From positions 1-22,025 of IMG/VR virus record IMGVR_UViG_3300029908_000164: a stretch of 22,025 nt of DNA; one strand, written 5' to 3'. Shown here one piece after another: positions 1 to 7,755 of this stretch. The notes beneath the pieces were generated by a model. That model was given only the letters and a program-made list of their open reading frames with translations. It did no database searches and was not told the origin of the DNA. This stretch comes from a virus. The position numbers and the translations under genes are program-made. Within the stretch, counting starts at the first letter, position 1. Each line of letters opens with the position of its first letter.

Positions 1-1220
1 TAACTTCGTTTGGGTCATCACCATCGTTAACTAGCCCATCATTGTCTAGTCCAACCTTAACTGGGACGATTACTACTTCTGGATTAACTGCATCATCTGC
101 TGTCGTTACTAATGGAAGTAGCCAATTGGCATCATTAGCATATTCTTCATCGGCAACGGCATCAACATTGGCATCTAGAGATTCAAGTGGGACCTGTAGT
201 TTTAATACAGTATTTTTAGGAACTCCAGGATCTGCCGGTGGTGCTCTAGCTATTAATCCTACATCATCAGGTTTTGGTTATACTTTATTTTATGCTAGTA
301 ATAATACTGGGAACACAGTAACTAGTGTGCTGACAGCTCCACAAGCTGGAGCAAGAAACTATACGATTCCAGACGCTGGAACAAACGCATCATTTGTAAT
401 GACTCAGGGCGCGCAGACCATTGCTGGTGCTACTACTTTTTCAACTCCTATTGCAGTAGGTAGTGGCGGTACAGGAGATGCTTCATTTACTGCATATTCA
501 GTAATTTGCGGCGGCACAACTTCAACAGGAGCGTTACAATCTATTGCTTCAGTAGGAGCTAGCGGCCAAGTATTAACGTCTAATGGCACTAGCGCATTAC
601 CTACATGGCAAGCTGGAATTGGTACGGCACTTCAAATAGTTAACACTCAAACGTTTACATCTAGTGGAACATACACGCCAACTTCAGGAATGCTTTATTG
701 TATTATTGAAGCTGTTGGTGGTGGTGGTGGTGGAGTTACTACTGGAGCAAGTAACATTTCTTCTGGATCTGGCGGAGGATCTTATACAAAAGGATTATTT
801 ACTGCTGCGCAAATTGGATCTTCACAAACAGTAACAATTGGTACTGGAGGAACTGCCGGTAATGCAGGGGTTGCAACTTCCGTTTCAACTTTAGTTGTGA
901 CAACTGGAGGTGGAATAGGGGTATCGATAACTGTCGCATCTACTCCAGGAGGAAGCGGTGGCGCAGCTGGTAGTGTAGCTGGTGGGAAGTTAATTATGGC
1001 AATTCCGGGTGGTGATGGTGGCCCTGGTCAATTTACAACAAATGGTCAAGGATCTGGATTTGGTGGCGCTTCTTTTTATGGATTATCTTGCAAAGGCGCA
1101 GCATCAGGGTCGGCAGGAAATGCAGGAAAAAGCTATGGTGGTGGAGCATCTGGAACGCAAAATGGCACTGCCGCATCTGGAGCACCTGGTATAGTTATAG
1201 TGACTGAGTATTGTAGTTAA
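1..1220 (+). CDS. Tail fibre / glycine-rich adhesin-like protein, 5'-truncated by the window edge
   Basis: The frame is open from base 3 to the TAA at 1218, with no start codon that must be used, so the gene begins left of the window. The first codons encode a pentapeptide repeat (SPSLT, SPSLS, SPTLT), common in fibre shafts. A middle part contains GSGGTGDASFTAYSV and GQVLTSNGTSALPTWQ, a segment I recognise from many phage tail-fibre proteins. The last 180 or so residues are a Gly-rich domain starting near FTSSGTYTPTSG, with runs such as GGGGGG and GGSGGAAGS, ending in GIVIVTEYCS. That C-terminal layout is typical of phage tail fibres and of Gly-rich receptor-binding tips. Likely role: distal tail fibre or adhesin contacting the host surface. 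Family assignment is by pattern, not by search. If the genome is circular, the right-end head operon could run into this gene. Confidence 0.75.
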   Translation, partial: TSFGSSPSLTSPSLSSPTLTGTITTSGLTASSAVVTNGSSQLASLAYSSSATASTLASRDSSGTCSFNTVFLGTPGSAGGALAINPTSSGFGYTLFYASNNTGNTVTSVLTAPQAGARNYTIPDAGTNASFVMTQGAQTIAGATTFSTPIAVGSGGTGDASFTAYSVICGGTTSTGALQSIASVGASGQVLTSNGTSALPTWQAGIGTALQIVNTQTFTSSGTYTPTSGMLYCIIEAVGGGGGGVTTGASNISSGSGGGSYTKGLFTAAQIGSSQTVTIGTGGTAGNAGVATSVSTLVVTTGGGIGVSITVASTPGGSGGAAGSVAGGKLIMAIPGGDGGPGQFTTNGQGSGFGGASFYGLSCKGAASGSAGNAGKSYGGGASGTQNGTAASGAPGIVIVTEYCS

Positions 1221-1238
1221 ATATTCTTAATAAAATTG

Positions 1239-1244
1239 TATAAT
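1239..1244 (+). promoter_or_regulatory. Possible promoter -10 (TATAAT) before the 93-aa gene
   Basis: A perfect TATAAT lies in the short gap after the tail-fibre stop. The hexamer 17 bases upstream (GTTAAA) matches the -35 consensus poorly. A secondary promoter for the small genes is possible but weakly supported. Confidence 0.3.
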
Positions 1245-1270
1245 ATTATTTTCAAAACTGGAGAGTAAAA

Positions 1271-1552
1271 ATGAGTTTTTTAACATTAAGTGAAGAATTA
1301 GAAAGTGCATTATCTGCTGTATGTCATATTGCGCTACAAGCTAAGGGTCTAGACGCCATTTCATTGGTTAATACTGTTATTGCTGGTGTTAAATCAATCG
1401 CTCCTGCTGCTGCTGCGCCAATTATTGATGATATTGCTCCAGTAATTGAGGCTGTTGCCGTTGCTGAAGCCCCAGTTATTACGCCAGCATTAGCAGCTAT
1501 AGAAGCTGTAGCGGAGCCAGTATCAGAAATAGTGAACGATTTGGGAAAGTAA
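1271..1552 (+). CDS. Ala/Val-rich 93-aa protein of unknown function
   Basis: ATG at 1271 is preceded by a good ribosome binding site (GGAGAG, seven bases upstream). The product is low-complexity: the N-terminal 45 residues look helical (ELESALSAVCHIALQAKG), and the rest is rich in Ala, Val, Ile and Pro with regularly spaced acidic residues (IAPVIEAVAVAEAPV). It has no clear signal peptide or strong transmembrane stretch. It follows the tail-fibre gene closely on the same strand and may be co-transcribed with it. I do not recognise the family. A tail-associated or minor structural role is only a guess from position. Confidence 0.6.
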   Translation: MSFLTLSEELESALSAVCHIALQAKGLDAISLVNTVIAGVKSIAPAAAAPIIDDIAPVIEAVAVAEAPVITPALAAIEAVAEPVSEIVNDLGK

Positions 1553-1615
1553 TTAGTTCGGAACCAAAGCTAGATGGGATCTGGGCGAGATTGTTATATT
1601 TATTAGGGCTTAATA

Positions 1616-1804
1616 ATGGCTGACAAGAAAATGTGGATAGCTGATGCTACCAAGGATAAAGGAGCTCTGCATAAGGCTCTTAAAGTTCCAGAAGGCAAGA
1701 AGATACCAGAAAAGAAACTTGAAAAGGGTGAGAAATCCAAATCGCCTAAGATTAGAAAGGAAGTTGCTTTAGCTGAGACACTTAAATCGTTTAAGAAAAA
1801 GTAA
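1616..1804 (+). CDS. Lys-rich small phage protein (62 aa), conserved hypothetical
   Basis: The product is very basic, opening MADKKMWIADATKDKGALHKAL and continuing with VPEGKKIPEKKLEK and a C-terminal LAETLKSFKKK. I recognise this layout (W..... KGALHK.L.VP.GK.IP..KL ... R..LA.TL) as a small protein found in many tailed phages, with no established function. The ribosome binding site is weak. The charge suggests nucleic-acid contact, which is inference. It lies between the 93-aa gene and a hairpin at 1816-1852, on the tail-fibre strand. Confidence 0.7.
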   Translation: MADKKMWIADATKDKGALHKALKVPEGKKIPEKKLEKGEKSKSPKIRKEVALAETLKSFKKK

Positions 1805-1815
1805 TACTTTTAGGC

Positions 1816-1852
1816 AAAAAAAACCCACAGCGGCTCTTTAATTCGTTGTGGG
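1816..1852 (-). terminator. Intrinsic terminator acting on leftward transcription
   Basis: CCCACAGCG (1824-1832) pairs with CGTTGTGGG (1844-1852) with one G-T pair and an 11-base loop. Eight A residues at 1816-1823 become a U-tract only when read on the minus strand, so the signal is oriented against the flanking plus-strand genes. It may stop leftward read-through from the packaging operon. Confidence 0.55.
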
Positions 1853-1869
1853 CAGTACAAAATCGGAGA

Positions 1870-1898
1870 TTGACAGACCGTTTGTATAAAGTAATTAT
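1870..1898 (+). promoter_or_regulatory. Sigma70-like promoter for the 80-aa gene
   Basis: TTGACA (1870-1875) is a perfect -35. Seventeen bases later is AATTAT (1893-1898), matching TATAAT at four of six positions. It lies about 50 bases upstream of the ATG at 1953 and just after the 1816-1852 hairpin. Confidence 0.45.
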
Positions 1899-1952
1899 AG
1901 AGTGTTAACATTATTATTGTCAATAATGACATTAACTAACAAGGTGAAAGTT

Positions 1953-2195
1953 ATGGGATCAGTTCCGTATAAAGCTCAAGATGGCTCAAGAGATTCAATG
2001 AGAATGAAAGCACCAAAAGAAATGGCATCATCAAAAGGTGGCCGTGAAGGCATGAGTGATGCAATGAAATCAACCAAGGGAACACCAGTTAGTGGTGAAT
2101 CGATGAATGGCATGTCTATGCGTGATGTAAAAATCCCGATGGGCGGAAATATGTGCTATGAAATCGGTGATAAATTACCAAAAGTTCGCAAATAG
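1953..2195 (+). CDS. Met/Ser/Lys-rich 80-aa phage protein, unknown function
   Basis: An in-frame GTG at 1902 would give a longer product, but the ATG at 1953 has a strong AAGGTG site six bases away and a promoter just upstream, so I take 1953. The protein begins MGSVPYKAQDGSRDSM and is rich in Met, Gly, Ser and Lys with no hydrophobic core, so it is probably largely disordered until the end (GGNMCYEIGDKLPKVRK). It seems to have its own promoter and terminator, making it a one-gene transcript between the fibre region and the converging packaging operon. I do not know a function. Confidence 0.6.
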   Translation: MGSVPYKAQDGSRDSMRMKAPKEMASSKGGREGMSDAMKSTKGTPVSGESMNGMSMRDVKIPMGGNMCYEIGDKLPKVRK

Positions 2196-2201
2196 TATTA
2201 T

Positions 2202-2243
2202 TTAAACCCCGGGGGTCTTCCTCAATAGCAAGCCGGGGTTTAA
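2202..2243 (+). terminator. Strong convergent terminator hairpin
   Basis: TTAAACCCCGG (2202-2212) pairs perfectly with CCGGGGTTTAA (2233-2243), an 11-bp stem with a 20-base loop, followed by CTTTATTT. It sits seven bases after the 80-aa gene and directly abuts the end of the leftward HNH pseudogene at 2246. It probably terminates the plus-strand gene and may also slow leftward transcripts. Confidence 0.7.
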
Positions 2244-2245
2244 CT

Positions 2246-2742
2246 TTATTTACATTTATAAAATTCATCATGATTATTTTTCGCGAAATTATCATAAGAA
2301 TTTACAGCTTCTTCTTTCGTATAAAAAACTTCCTAAAAAATATCTCTTTCCATTCAAGCAAGCTGCTGCACACCATTTTTTATTGTATTTTGTTTGATAA
2401 ATTCCCTTAGATCTTGTCTTGTTATCACATCTAATACGTTGTTTTATTATATTATCAGATCCTGTTACTGCTCTTAAATTAGAGATCCTATTATCATCTA
2501 AAATTAAATTAATATGATCAATCGTTTGCGGGGATAAATCATTGTACATATATATCCAAGCCAATCTGTGTGCTAAATACTGTTTACTGTTTATCTTTCA
2601 AACCTATTGTTCTATATCCTGCAGCTGTTTTAGTACCGGAAATCGATCCTATTTTAGCTTTATGACTGGTAGACTTCCACGTAAAATTACCTGTCTCAGG
2701 ATTATATTCTAATTTTTCTTTCAATTCAGATTGTGTGATCAT
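2246..2742 (-). pseudogene. HNH homing-type endonuclease gene with AP2-like C-terminus, broken by two frameshifts
   Basis: Reading leftward from ATG at 2742 (AGGA site upstream), the first frame gives MITQSELKEKLEYNPETG and runs to a stop near 2590. There the heptamer ACTGTTT (plus strand) occurs twice in tandem at 2579-2585 and 2586-2592. Removing one copy joins the frame as DKQYLAHRLAWIYMYN. The second segment carries the HNH core (IDHINLILDDNRISNLR) and an AP2-like DNA-binding stretch (SKGIYQTKYNKKW, GKRYFLGSF). Near 2320 one extra base shifts the frame again. Removing it restores YEEEAVNSYDNFAKNNHDEF, ending at TAA 2246-2248. The intact ancestor would be about 162 aa, normal for phage HNH-AP2 proteins. 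Its N-terminus closely resembles the HNH protein at 11213-11515. It follows the portal gene in the packaging operon. Confidence 0.85.
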
Positions 2743-2763
2743 TTTTAGTCCTAGCTATAGGTG

Positions 2764-2920
2764 AGTGAGTGTCAGCATCGACAACCGCTAGGAATGGTCG
2801 ATATTATGGACTCCTCCACTGACGGTATAATTATATAACAACTTAATATTGATATCTATATAATTGTCAGCTTATGCCAAACTGGAATGGCAAAACTTGC
2901 GTCTTTTCAGAACTGACAAC
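2764..2920 (-). other. Structured intergenic segment between portal and HNH pseudogene
   Basis: This 190-base gap lacks a convincing gene. It holds nested inverted repeats: ATCGAC (2777-2782) with GTCGAT (2797-2802) inside GTCAG (2771-2775) with CTGAC (2819-2823), and TGCCA (2875-2879) with TGGCA (2888-2892) inside TTGTCAG (2864-2870) with CTGACAA (2913-2919). Because the outer arms share the GTCAG/CTGAC core, the two outer stems could swap partners. It may be a 3'-UTR structure, a processing signal or a relic of an insertion. No known RNA family is recognised. Confidence 0.35.
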
Positions 2921-2932
2921 CTATTATATCAA

Positions 2933-5296
2933 TTAATCCTCTACTATTACCGATGGATGATTATTGCGGAAATCATGTAGACCTTGAAGATGGGTTTTAT
3001 GGATTTCAGCAGTTTTACCATGTGCATCTAGTATAGATTTATGCATATTTCCAGCAAGTTTCATTCCCTCGACTTCAATATTAGCATCACTATGATATCG
3101 TTCAGCGTCAGTAGTTGCCTTTATTTCTTGCAGAGATAAATCGGCCTTTTCTCTTTCTACATTGTTCTTATCGGCTGCAATAACATTTTTCTCATGTTCA
3201 TTTTTAGCTAATATTTTCTTTAATTCAATCTCTTGTTGCTGTAATTGAAGCTCAATTTTCTTCAAGTCTTGATCTCCGGCCTTTAATTGCAGCTCTCCTT
3301 GTTTCAACTGTAGGTCACCTTGTTTAAGTTGCATTTCTATCTGCATCATCTGATCTTCAGGATTAGGTTTTTTAGGTTCTTCCGGCATATCCATCTCTTC
3401 ACGCAGAATATCAGCAGGATTTTTACCAAGAATAACTTGTCGTATACGATCTACAATTTGAGTCGTATTTTCAAGATCAGTATTAGCAGCATAAAGATCA
3501 GCCAGTGCGCCAACAAGCATAGGATTACTTGGAGCAAGAGTGGCCATAAGGTCTTTAAGAGAGTCCATATTTTCTTGCTTCTGAATTTCATAGTTGCTGC
3601 CAACAGTAACTTCAATTCCATAATTACCTTTTGTTAGATCATTTTCGTAGTCATCACCTTTGGGCTTGTTGATATTGACGATGCTTTGATCACCAGATGC
3701 CTTTCTAACTGTTATATTACGTGTACTATCATAAAGAGACGGAATTAATGACATTACACACTTTGCGGTCTGCTCAATAGCTCTGCCCCAGTTATCAAAG
3801 TACACAAAACTAGCCATTGATCCTTGTTTAGCTCGGTTATTGATAGCAACACCTGACTTTTCATTACCTTGTTCGCCAGTATTTGCCTCAAAATAACCTA
3901 ATGTGTTTTTAATATCTTGCGTGGATTGCTGAAACAATTGCATAAAGTTAGGTGATATTTGAGGGGGTGCCACCTGCTCCGGCATGATTCCTTGATCTCT
4001 ATTGGCTACGAGAGCGCCTTTAGCTAATGAAGGATTTCTCCACATTGCTTCGTAACCCTTGAAGTTTTCAGGTGTTCCGATCCACTGTTCTTTATGAGAA
4101 TTCATCAAGTTCTCAATAGCTTCGGACGCCGTGTAATTAACTATTTTCTGCGCATCTTTAGCTGTTCGGTGATAAGACTTGGTGAATTGCTTGCCTTCAA
4201 TAAATTGACTATGGCCATCTACAAAGATAATTGGCATTATTTTACTAGGCCATACAGCCTCTTCTAAGATCTCATCCTCAGACATGATGTAATTCATTAT
4301 CTTGTAGTCGATGGTATCTCTAGTATCGACAATTTCTAGTGCTTCATGAGTATCTAAAAAAGAATTATCATTAATTCCGAAGCCTAAAGAGGTCATTGTC
4401 TTCTTTAACTTCTTCTCTTTGCTCTTAACGCGAGAGATCATTTCTTGATGCAGCTTAACCTCTTCTCTAGCCTCAGATATTTCTAGTGATCTGCCATCGC
4501 TTAAAAGGGCAATCTGCATAGGGTAAGCTTCTTTCACATACATGTTTGCTACTCTAACCCATTCTTCAGAGCGCCAAAAGCTATCAGATTCTCTATTTAG
4601 CTGAGTCGAAGGGAATGAAGAGGGCATTTCGTCTGCAAAATCTTTCTTTCTATCTGGAAATTTATCGTTAAACTCCTGGATTGTGTAAGTAATCATCTCA
4701 CCGCAAAACTTACTATCTGATTTAGTTGCTTCTTTAGCTGTGGAATCCCAAAAACATGTTAAAGGATCATCAATTGCCCTAAATTTTGGCACTTGATTAA
4801 AGGACATGTCCGATTCATACTCAACATGAACAGCAATGGCGCCAAATCCACGTAATAACGCGCTTTCACCGGCTTGTTGAAATACAATTTCTGACTTATT
4901 GTCAAAAAATATTTGTCTCATTAGTCCATCGTATAGATCAATCTGTGGCTGGCTTACTTCAGCATTTGGGTTGCTTTCATCGGTCGTCGTGTATACCTTA
5001 AATTCTGGGGTTTGCTTACGATATTGGCCGACTAAGCTGGCAATAAGGGCATAGATATAATTAATTTGCAGGCAAGCTTTGCCTTCTTGAACTCGCTCTT
5101 GATATAAATTTTGATCCCACTGATTAATGACGGCAAAGTAAATATCCTCTTTAGCGTTTTCAATATTCATGTTGAAGTACGCGAACCATTCGTTAACGCG
5201 CTCAATGGACCTAGAAATAAATTGATCGTCATCTAAATCACGATCTGGCTTTTCATCTGATACAGCTTGGCCAAGTAAATAACTTGTTTTTGGCAT
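2933..5296 (-). CDS. Portal protein, P22-like, with long C-terminal coiled coil
   Basis: The product has 787 residues, longer than the roughly 725 of P22 gp1. It forms the dodecameric ring at the capsid vertex through which DNA enters and leaves. Recognisable parts are an N-terminal region with RVNEWFAYFNMNIENAKED and QLNINYIY-like helices (LQINYIYALIASLVGQYRKQTPEF), a central body, and NTGEQGNEKSGVAINNRAKQ, typical of this portal group. Residues from about 640 to 735 are charged heptad-like repeats (QLKQGDLQLKQGELQLK), the kind of helix that builds the barrel inside P22-like heads. The start at 5296 has a GGAG site. The stop of the large terminase is two bases upstream, so translation is probably coupled. 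It is the last intact gene of the packaging operon. Confidence 0.9.
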   Translation of the reverse strand: MPKTSYLLGQAVSDEKPDRDLDDDQFISRSIERVNEWFAYFNMNIENAKEDIYFAVINQWDQNLYQERVQEGKACLQINYIYALIASLVGQYRKQTPEFKVYTTTDESNPNAEVSQPQIDLYDGLMRQIFFDNKSEIVFQQAGESALLRGFGAIAVHVEYESDMSFNQVPKFRAIDDPLTCFWDSTAKEATKSDSKFCGEMITYTIQEFNDKFPDRKKDFADEMPSSFPSTQLNRESDSFWRSEEWVRVANMYVKEAYPMQIALLSDGRSLEISEAREEVKLHQEMISRVKSKEKKLKKTMTSLGFGINDNSFLDTHEALEIVDTRDTIDYKIMNYIMSEDEILEEAVWPSKIMPIIFVDGHSQFIEGKQFTKSYHRTAKDAQKIVNYTASEAIENLMNSHKEQWIGTPENFKGYEAMWRNPSLAKGALVANRDQGIMPEQVAPPQISPNFMQLFQQSTQDIKNTLGYFEANTGEQGNEKSGVAINNRAKQGSMASFVYFDNWGRAIEQTAKCVMSLIPSLYDSTRNITVRKASGDQSIVNINKPKGDDYENDLTKGNYGIEVTVGSNYEIQKQENMDSLKDLMATLAPSNPMLVGALADLYAANTDLENTTQIVDRIRQVILGKNPADILREEMDMPEEPKKPNPEDQMMQIEMQLKQGDLQLKQGELQLKAGDQDLKKIELQLQQQEIELKKILAKNEHEKNVIAADKNNVEREKADLSLQEIKATTDAERYHSDANIEVEGMKLAGNMHKSILDAHGKTAEIHKTHLQGLHDFRNNHPSVIVED

Positions 5297-5297
5297 T

Positions 5298-6770
5298 TTA
5301 ATATCTCCGTGGCGGGGTGTTATACCCTAGTTGATTCATTAAGTGCTCGTTGGTACGAGACGAGTTTGGCGCTTTGAAACTATCAAATTGCAAAGTAATG
5401 TATTGTAGAGCATCTTGCGAGTGTGAATATTGGTCTTTATCCGGCATTTCTTTGTACTTTGTTTCGCCTTTACCTACGGCTATGTTAACTTTTTCGTAAT
5501 GATAAGCTCCCTTTAACCCTTTTCTAATCATGGGCGCTAATGGGCCTATTTTAATACTAGGATCACCATCAATCATTGTTGTTAATCTTCTGGCAACAGA
5601 TTCTCGTCGTGGTAAGAACGCATTAGTCTTAGCCGGTATTGTATTGATCCCATGATCTTTAAGGATGGTGAAGCAGGTCTGACGCTCATTTAGCTTGCCG
5701 CCCATATCAGCTGAGCCAGCAGGATCACCAACAGATACTTCGATTTCAAAGTCACCGTATCTACTAGATAGGATTGGATTTACACAATTAACAATAAATG
5801 AGGTAATACCCATATAAGACGTTACTATCTCCTCTAGGATTATTAATTGACCATTAGGCAATAACTGAGAGATTACACAGCAAGGAGTAAGTCCAAAATC
5901 CCACCCTAAGATAATAGGTATATTTGCAACTGGCTTTAGCATTGGTGCAAAGTGAACGGAATCGGAATATTCAGGGTAGACAGGTCGACCATCAATGGTA
6001 CTTCCCCATTCACCACAAAGATAAACTCGAATCCATTCTTCACTTGGGCCGTTAACTTGCTTTAAGTAATAATCAGCGCCTTCGCCTAAATTAGCAATAT
6101 TCTCGGCATCTGGATTAATTGTCCAAGTTAAACCATTAACATCATCTTTATGCCCAATTAATGCTGGTGGGTAGTGATGAACGGAGTAATTATTGGGCTT
6201 TTTAATTTCGAATTGGTCATATAGCCAGTGATCATTGTCAGGTGGGTTAGTGTCTAAAATAACACCACTCCGCGTAGCCTTAACACCATCAAACTCTTTA
6301 GATGGGTAACGTCCAGTACGGCCTACGGCATGATGAAGAATGTCTAGCATGGAAAATCTAGCTTCATTCATCCAAATAAACGTACTCTCTAGAGACATTA
6401 GCTTTTTAATGTCATCATCATTTTCGATGGACATAAACACCACTTCAGCTTTGATGTCTCCAAATTCGAAATAATGGACTATGGGTGAGCCATGAACAAT
6501 TCGTCCTGTCTCAGGGCACGGGAAAAGCTGCTTCCACGTACGCAATGTAGTAGTCGTGATCATTGGGTATGACTCACGAGTAATGATCATTCTTGTACGT
6601 CTAAATCCGTCAGGTGAAGGATCTTGAGAAGCCATCAGTCTGAATAGTTCGAAGCAAGCAGCAACAGATTTTCCGCAGCCAACAGGACCAATAAGCAGTC
6701 GAACACGATTAGGGTCAAGATGAAATTTAAGGCCGGTAGGTGTTGGCGTATATGATATTGGGCTAGCCAT
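5298..6770 (-). CDS. terL: Terminase large subunit (ATPase and nuclease of DNA packaging)
   Basis: The 490-aa protein has an ATPase domain with Walker A GPVGCGKS (residues 28-35) and a Walker-B-like strand ending FIWMNEA (around 155-165), where NE takes the usual DE place as in several terminase families. A motif-III-like ILDTNPP follows. The RNase-H-like nuclease has GWDFGLTP near residue 290 and VGDPAGS near 348, which supply metal-binding aspartates, and a late acidic motif in SQDALQYI. It cuts concatemeric DNA and drives it through the portal. The ATG overlaps the small-terminase stop by one base and the portal gene follows two bases after its own stop. Confidence 0.95.
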   Translation of the reverse strand: MASPISYTPTPTGLKFHLDPNRVRLLIGPVGCGKSVAACFELFRLMASQDPSPDGFRRTRMIITRESYPMITTTTLRTWKQLFPCPETGRIVHGSPIVHYFEFGDIKAEVVFMSIENDDDIKKLMSLESTFIWMNEARFSMLDILHHAVGRTGRYPSKEFDGVKATRSGVILDTNPPDNDHWLYDQFEIKKPNNYSVHHYPPALIGHKDDVNGLTWTINPDAENIANLGEGADYYLKQVNGPSEEWIRVYLCGEWGSTIDGRPVYPEYSDSVHFAPMLKPVANIPIILGWDFGLTPCCVISQLLPNGQLIILEEIVTSYMGITSFIVNCVNPILSSRYGDFEIEVSVGDPAGSADMGGKLNERQTCFTILKDHGINTIPAKTNAFLPRRESVARRLTTMIDGDPSIKIGPLAPMIRKGLKGAYHYEKVNIAVGKGETKYKEMPDKDQYSHSQDALQYITLQFDSFKAPNSSRTNEHLMNQLGYNTPPRRY

Positions 6771-7255
6771 TATTTAGTGGACCCATCAAGATTAACTGTA
6801 ATCGTGTAAGGTACAGCGCCAGTGCTAACTTCAACTTCTGTGCGCTTAGGAGCGTCTAGGCCCATCAAGTCACGAAGATCTTTAATGGCATCGCGTGTAT
6901 TTTTTAGGTATGCAACATGAGCGGGGGATACCGTAAAGTCGCTCTTGGCATTTTCCCATTGCTTTGAAGTCTCGTTAGCAATATAAAATAACTTAAGTGC
7001 TAGATCTTGGCGAAAAGAATCAACATCTTCCCAGATCTCCATCTGATATTCAGCATTAAGTGATTTAATGTAATTTTTCACCATTGCAGTGGAGAATCCA
7101 AGCATTACACCTATTTCAACGTATGAAAACCCTTGAAGTCGGTACTTCCAGCATGCGTGGGCAAGCGCCGTCATCTGCTCTTCATTCGCTTTTTTCGAGT
7201 TAATGGGAGACTCGGACAGAATCTTCTCAGTTGCGTTGCTAATCTTCTTCGCCAT
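6770..7255 (-). CDS. terS: Terminase small subunit
   Basis: This 161-aa protein lies directly upstream of terL with a one-base overlap (TAATG). Residues about 28-70 form a helix-turn-helix (YRLQGFSYVEIGVMLGFSTAMVKNYI), suited to recognising the phage packaging site. This is followed by a helical oligomerisation region (FRQDLALKLFYIANETSKQWENAK and YLKNTRDAIKDLRDLMGLDAP). The C-terminus is short and could contact the large subunit. The position, size and HTH-plus-helices layout make the call reliable. The recognised site is not visible. Confidence 0.85.
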   Translation of the reverse strand: MAKKISNATEKILSESPINSKKANEEQMTALAHACWKYRLQGFSYVEIGVMLGFSTAMVKNYIKSLNAEYQMEIWEDVDSFRQDLALKLFYIANETSKQWENAKSDFTVSPAHVAYLKNTRDAIKDLRDLMGLDAPKRTEVEVSTGAVPYTITVNLDGSTK

Positions 7256-7288
7256 TTTATATTCATCCAGTAATGAATTGTTGACCGA

Positions 7289-7690
7289 TCACTCAGAGGT
7301 TCTTTTTATTAGATGATCTACCTTATCATGTAATTTCTTTATTTCTATTTCATTTTTTGAGTCTATGGTTAAGTCTAAATTGGCTTTAATCCTATCTCGT
7401 TCGCTCGATCTATTATTTGACATCATAATTATCGGGCATTGTATGGCAGCAACACAGCTCAGAAATAGGTTGAGAAATGAATAAGGGAAGGGATCTATCG
7501 GATGAACAAAAATCTCGAAAGAATTAAGAGCGCACCAGCCAATCATCACGGCAAAGAAAAATATAATAAATGACCAGCTACCACCAATTTCAGCAACTTT
7601 GTCAGCAATAGTCTCGCCAAATGTTTCATTTGCTATAAATTCAGCGTCAATCTCATCAATTATTTCATTTTTAACTTTTTTTCTGTCCAT
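7289..7690 (-). CDS. DUF1003 family membrane protein
   Basis: The 133-aa product matches the DUF1003 pattern: FGETIADKVAEIGGSWSFIIFFF, a first transmembrane segment to about residue 55, PFPYSFLNLFLSCVAAIQCPIIMMSNNR as the second, then SSERDRIKANLDL and a charged helix ending LHDKVDHLIKRT. Two membrane segments with a cytoplasmic-type charged tail are expected. The function of DUF1003 is not established. Here it is the first gene of the leftward packaging operon, 33 bases from terS, and faces the lysozyme gene across a 65-base divergent gap. It has an AGGATAA ribosome binding site. Confidence 0.85.
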   Translation of the reverse strand: MDRKKVKNEIIDEIDAEFIANETFGETIADKVAEIGGSWSFIIFFFAVMIGWCALNSFEIFVHPIDPFPYSFLNLFLSCVAAIQCPIIMMSNNRSSERDRIKANLDLTIDSKNEIEIKKLHDKVDHLIKRTSE

Positions 7691-7755
7691 AACTTGAATT
7701 ATCCTCTTAAAATTAAGTTAATATTATATATTATTTAGACAATTGAGCTTGATTT
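7691..7755. promoter_or_regulatory. Divergent promoter gap between packaging operon and lysis genes
   Basis: The gap is nearly all A/T. On the minus strand a perfect TATAAT lies at 7723-7728 without a good -35. On the plus strand TTGAAT (7694-7699) has GTTAAT 17 bases later. Both are plausible sigma70-like promoters, but neither is strong on sequence alone. Confidence 0.35.

Noticed and set aside
1555-1615. GTTCGGAACC stretch checked as a tRNA T-arm
   Set aside because: No acceptor, anticodon or D-arm can be built around it.
3320-3637. Open frame of about 105 codons on the plus strand inside the portal gene
   Set aside because: It is antisense to the portal coiled-coil region, and its His/Phe/Ile-rich content is what the reverse complement of that repeat gives.
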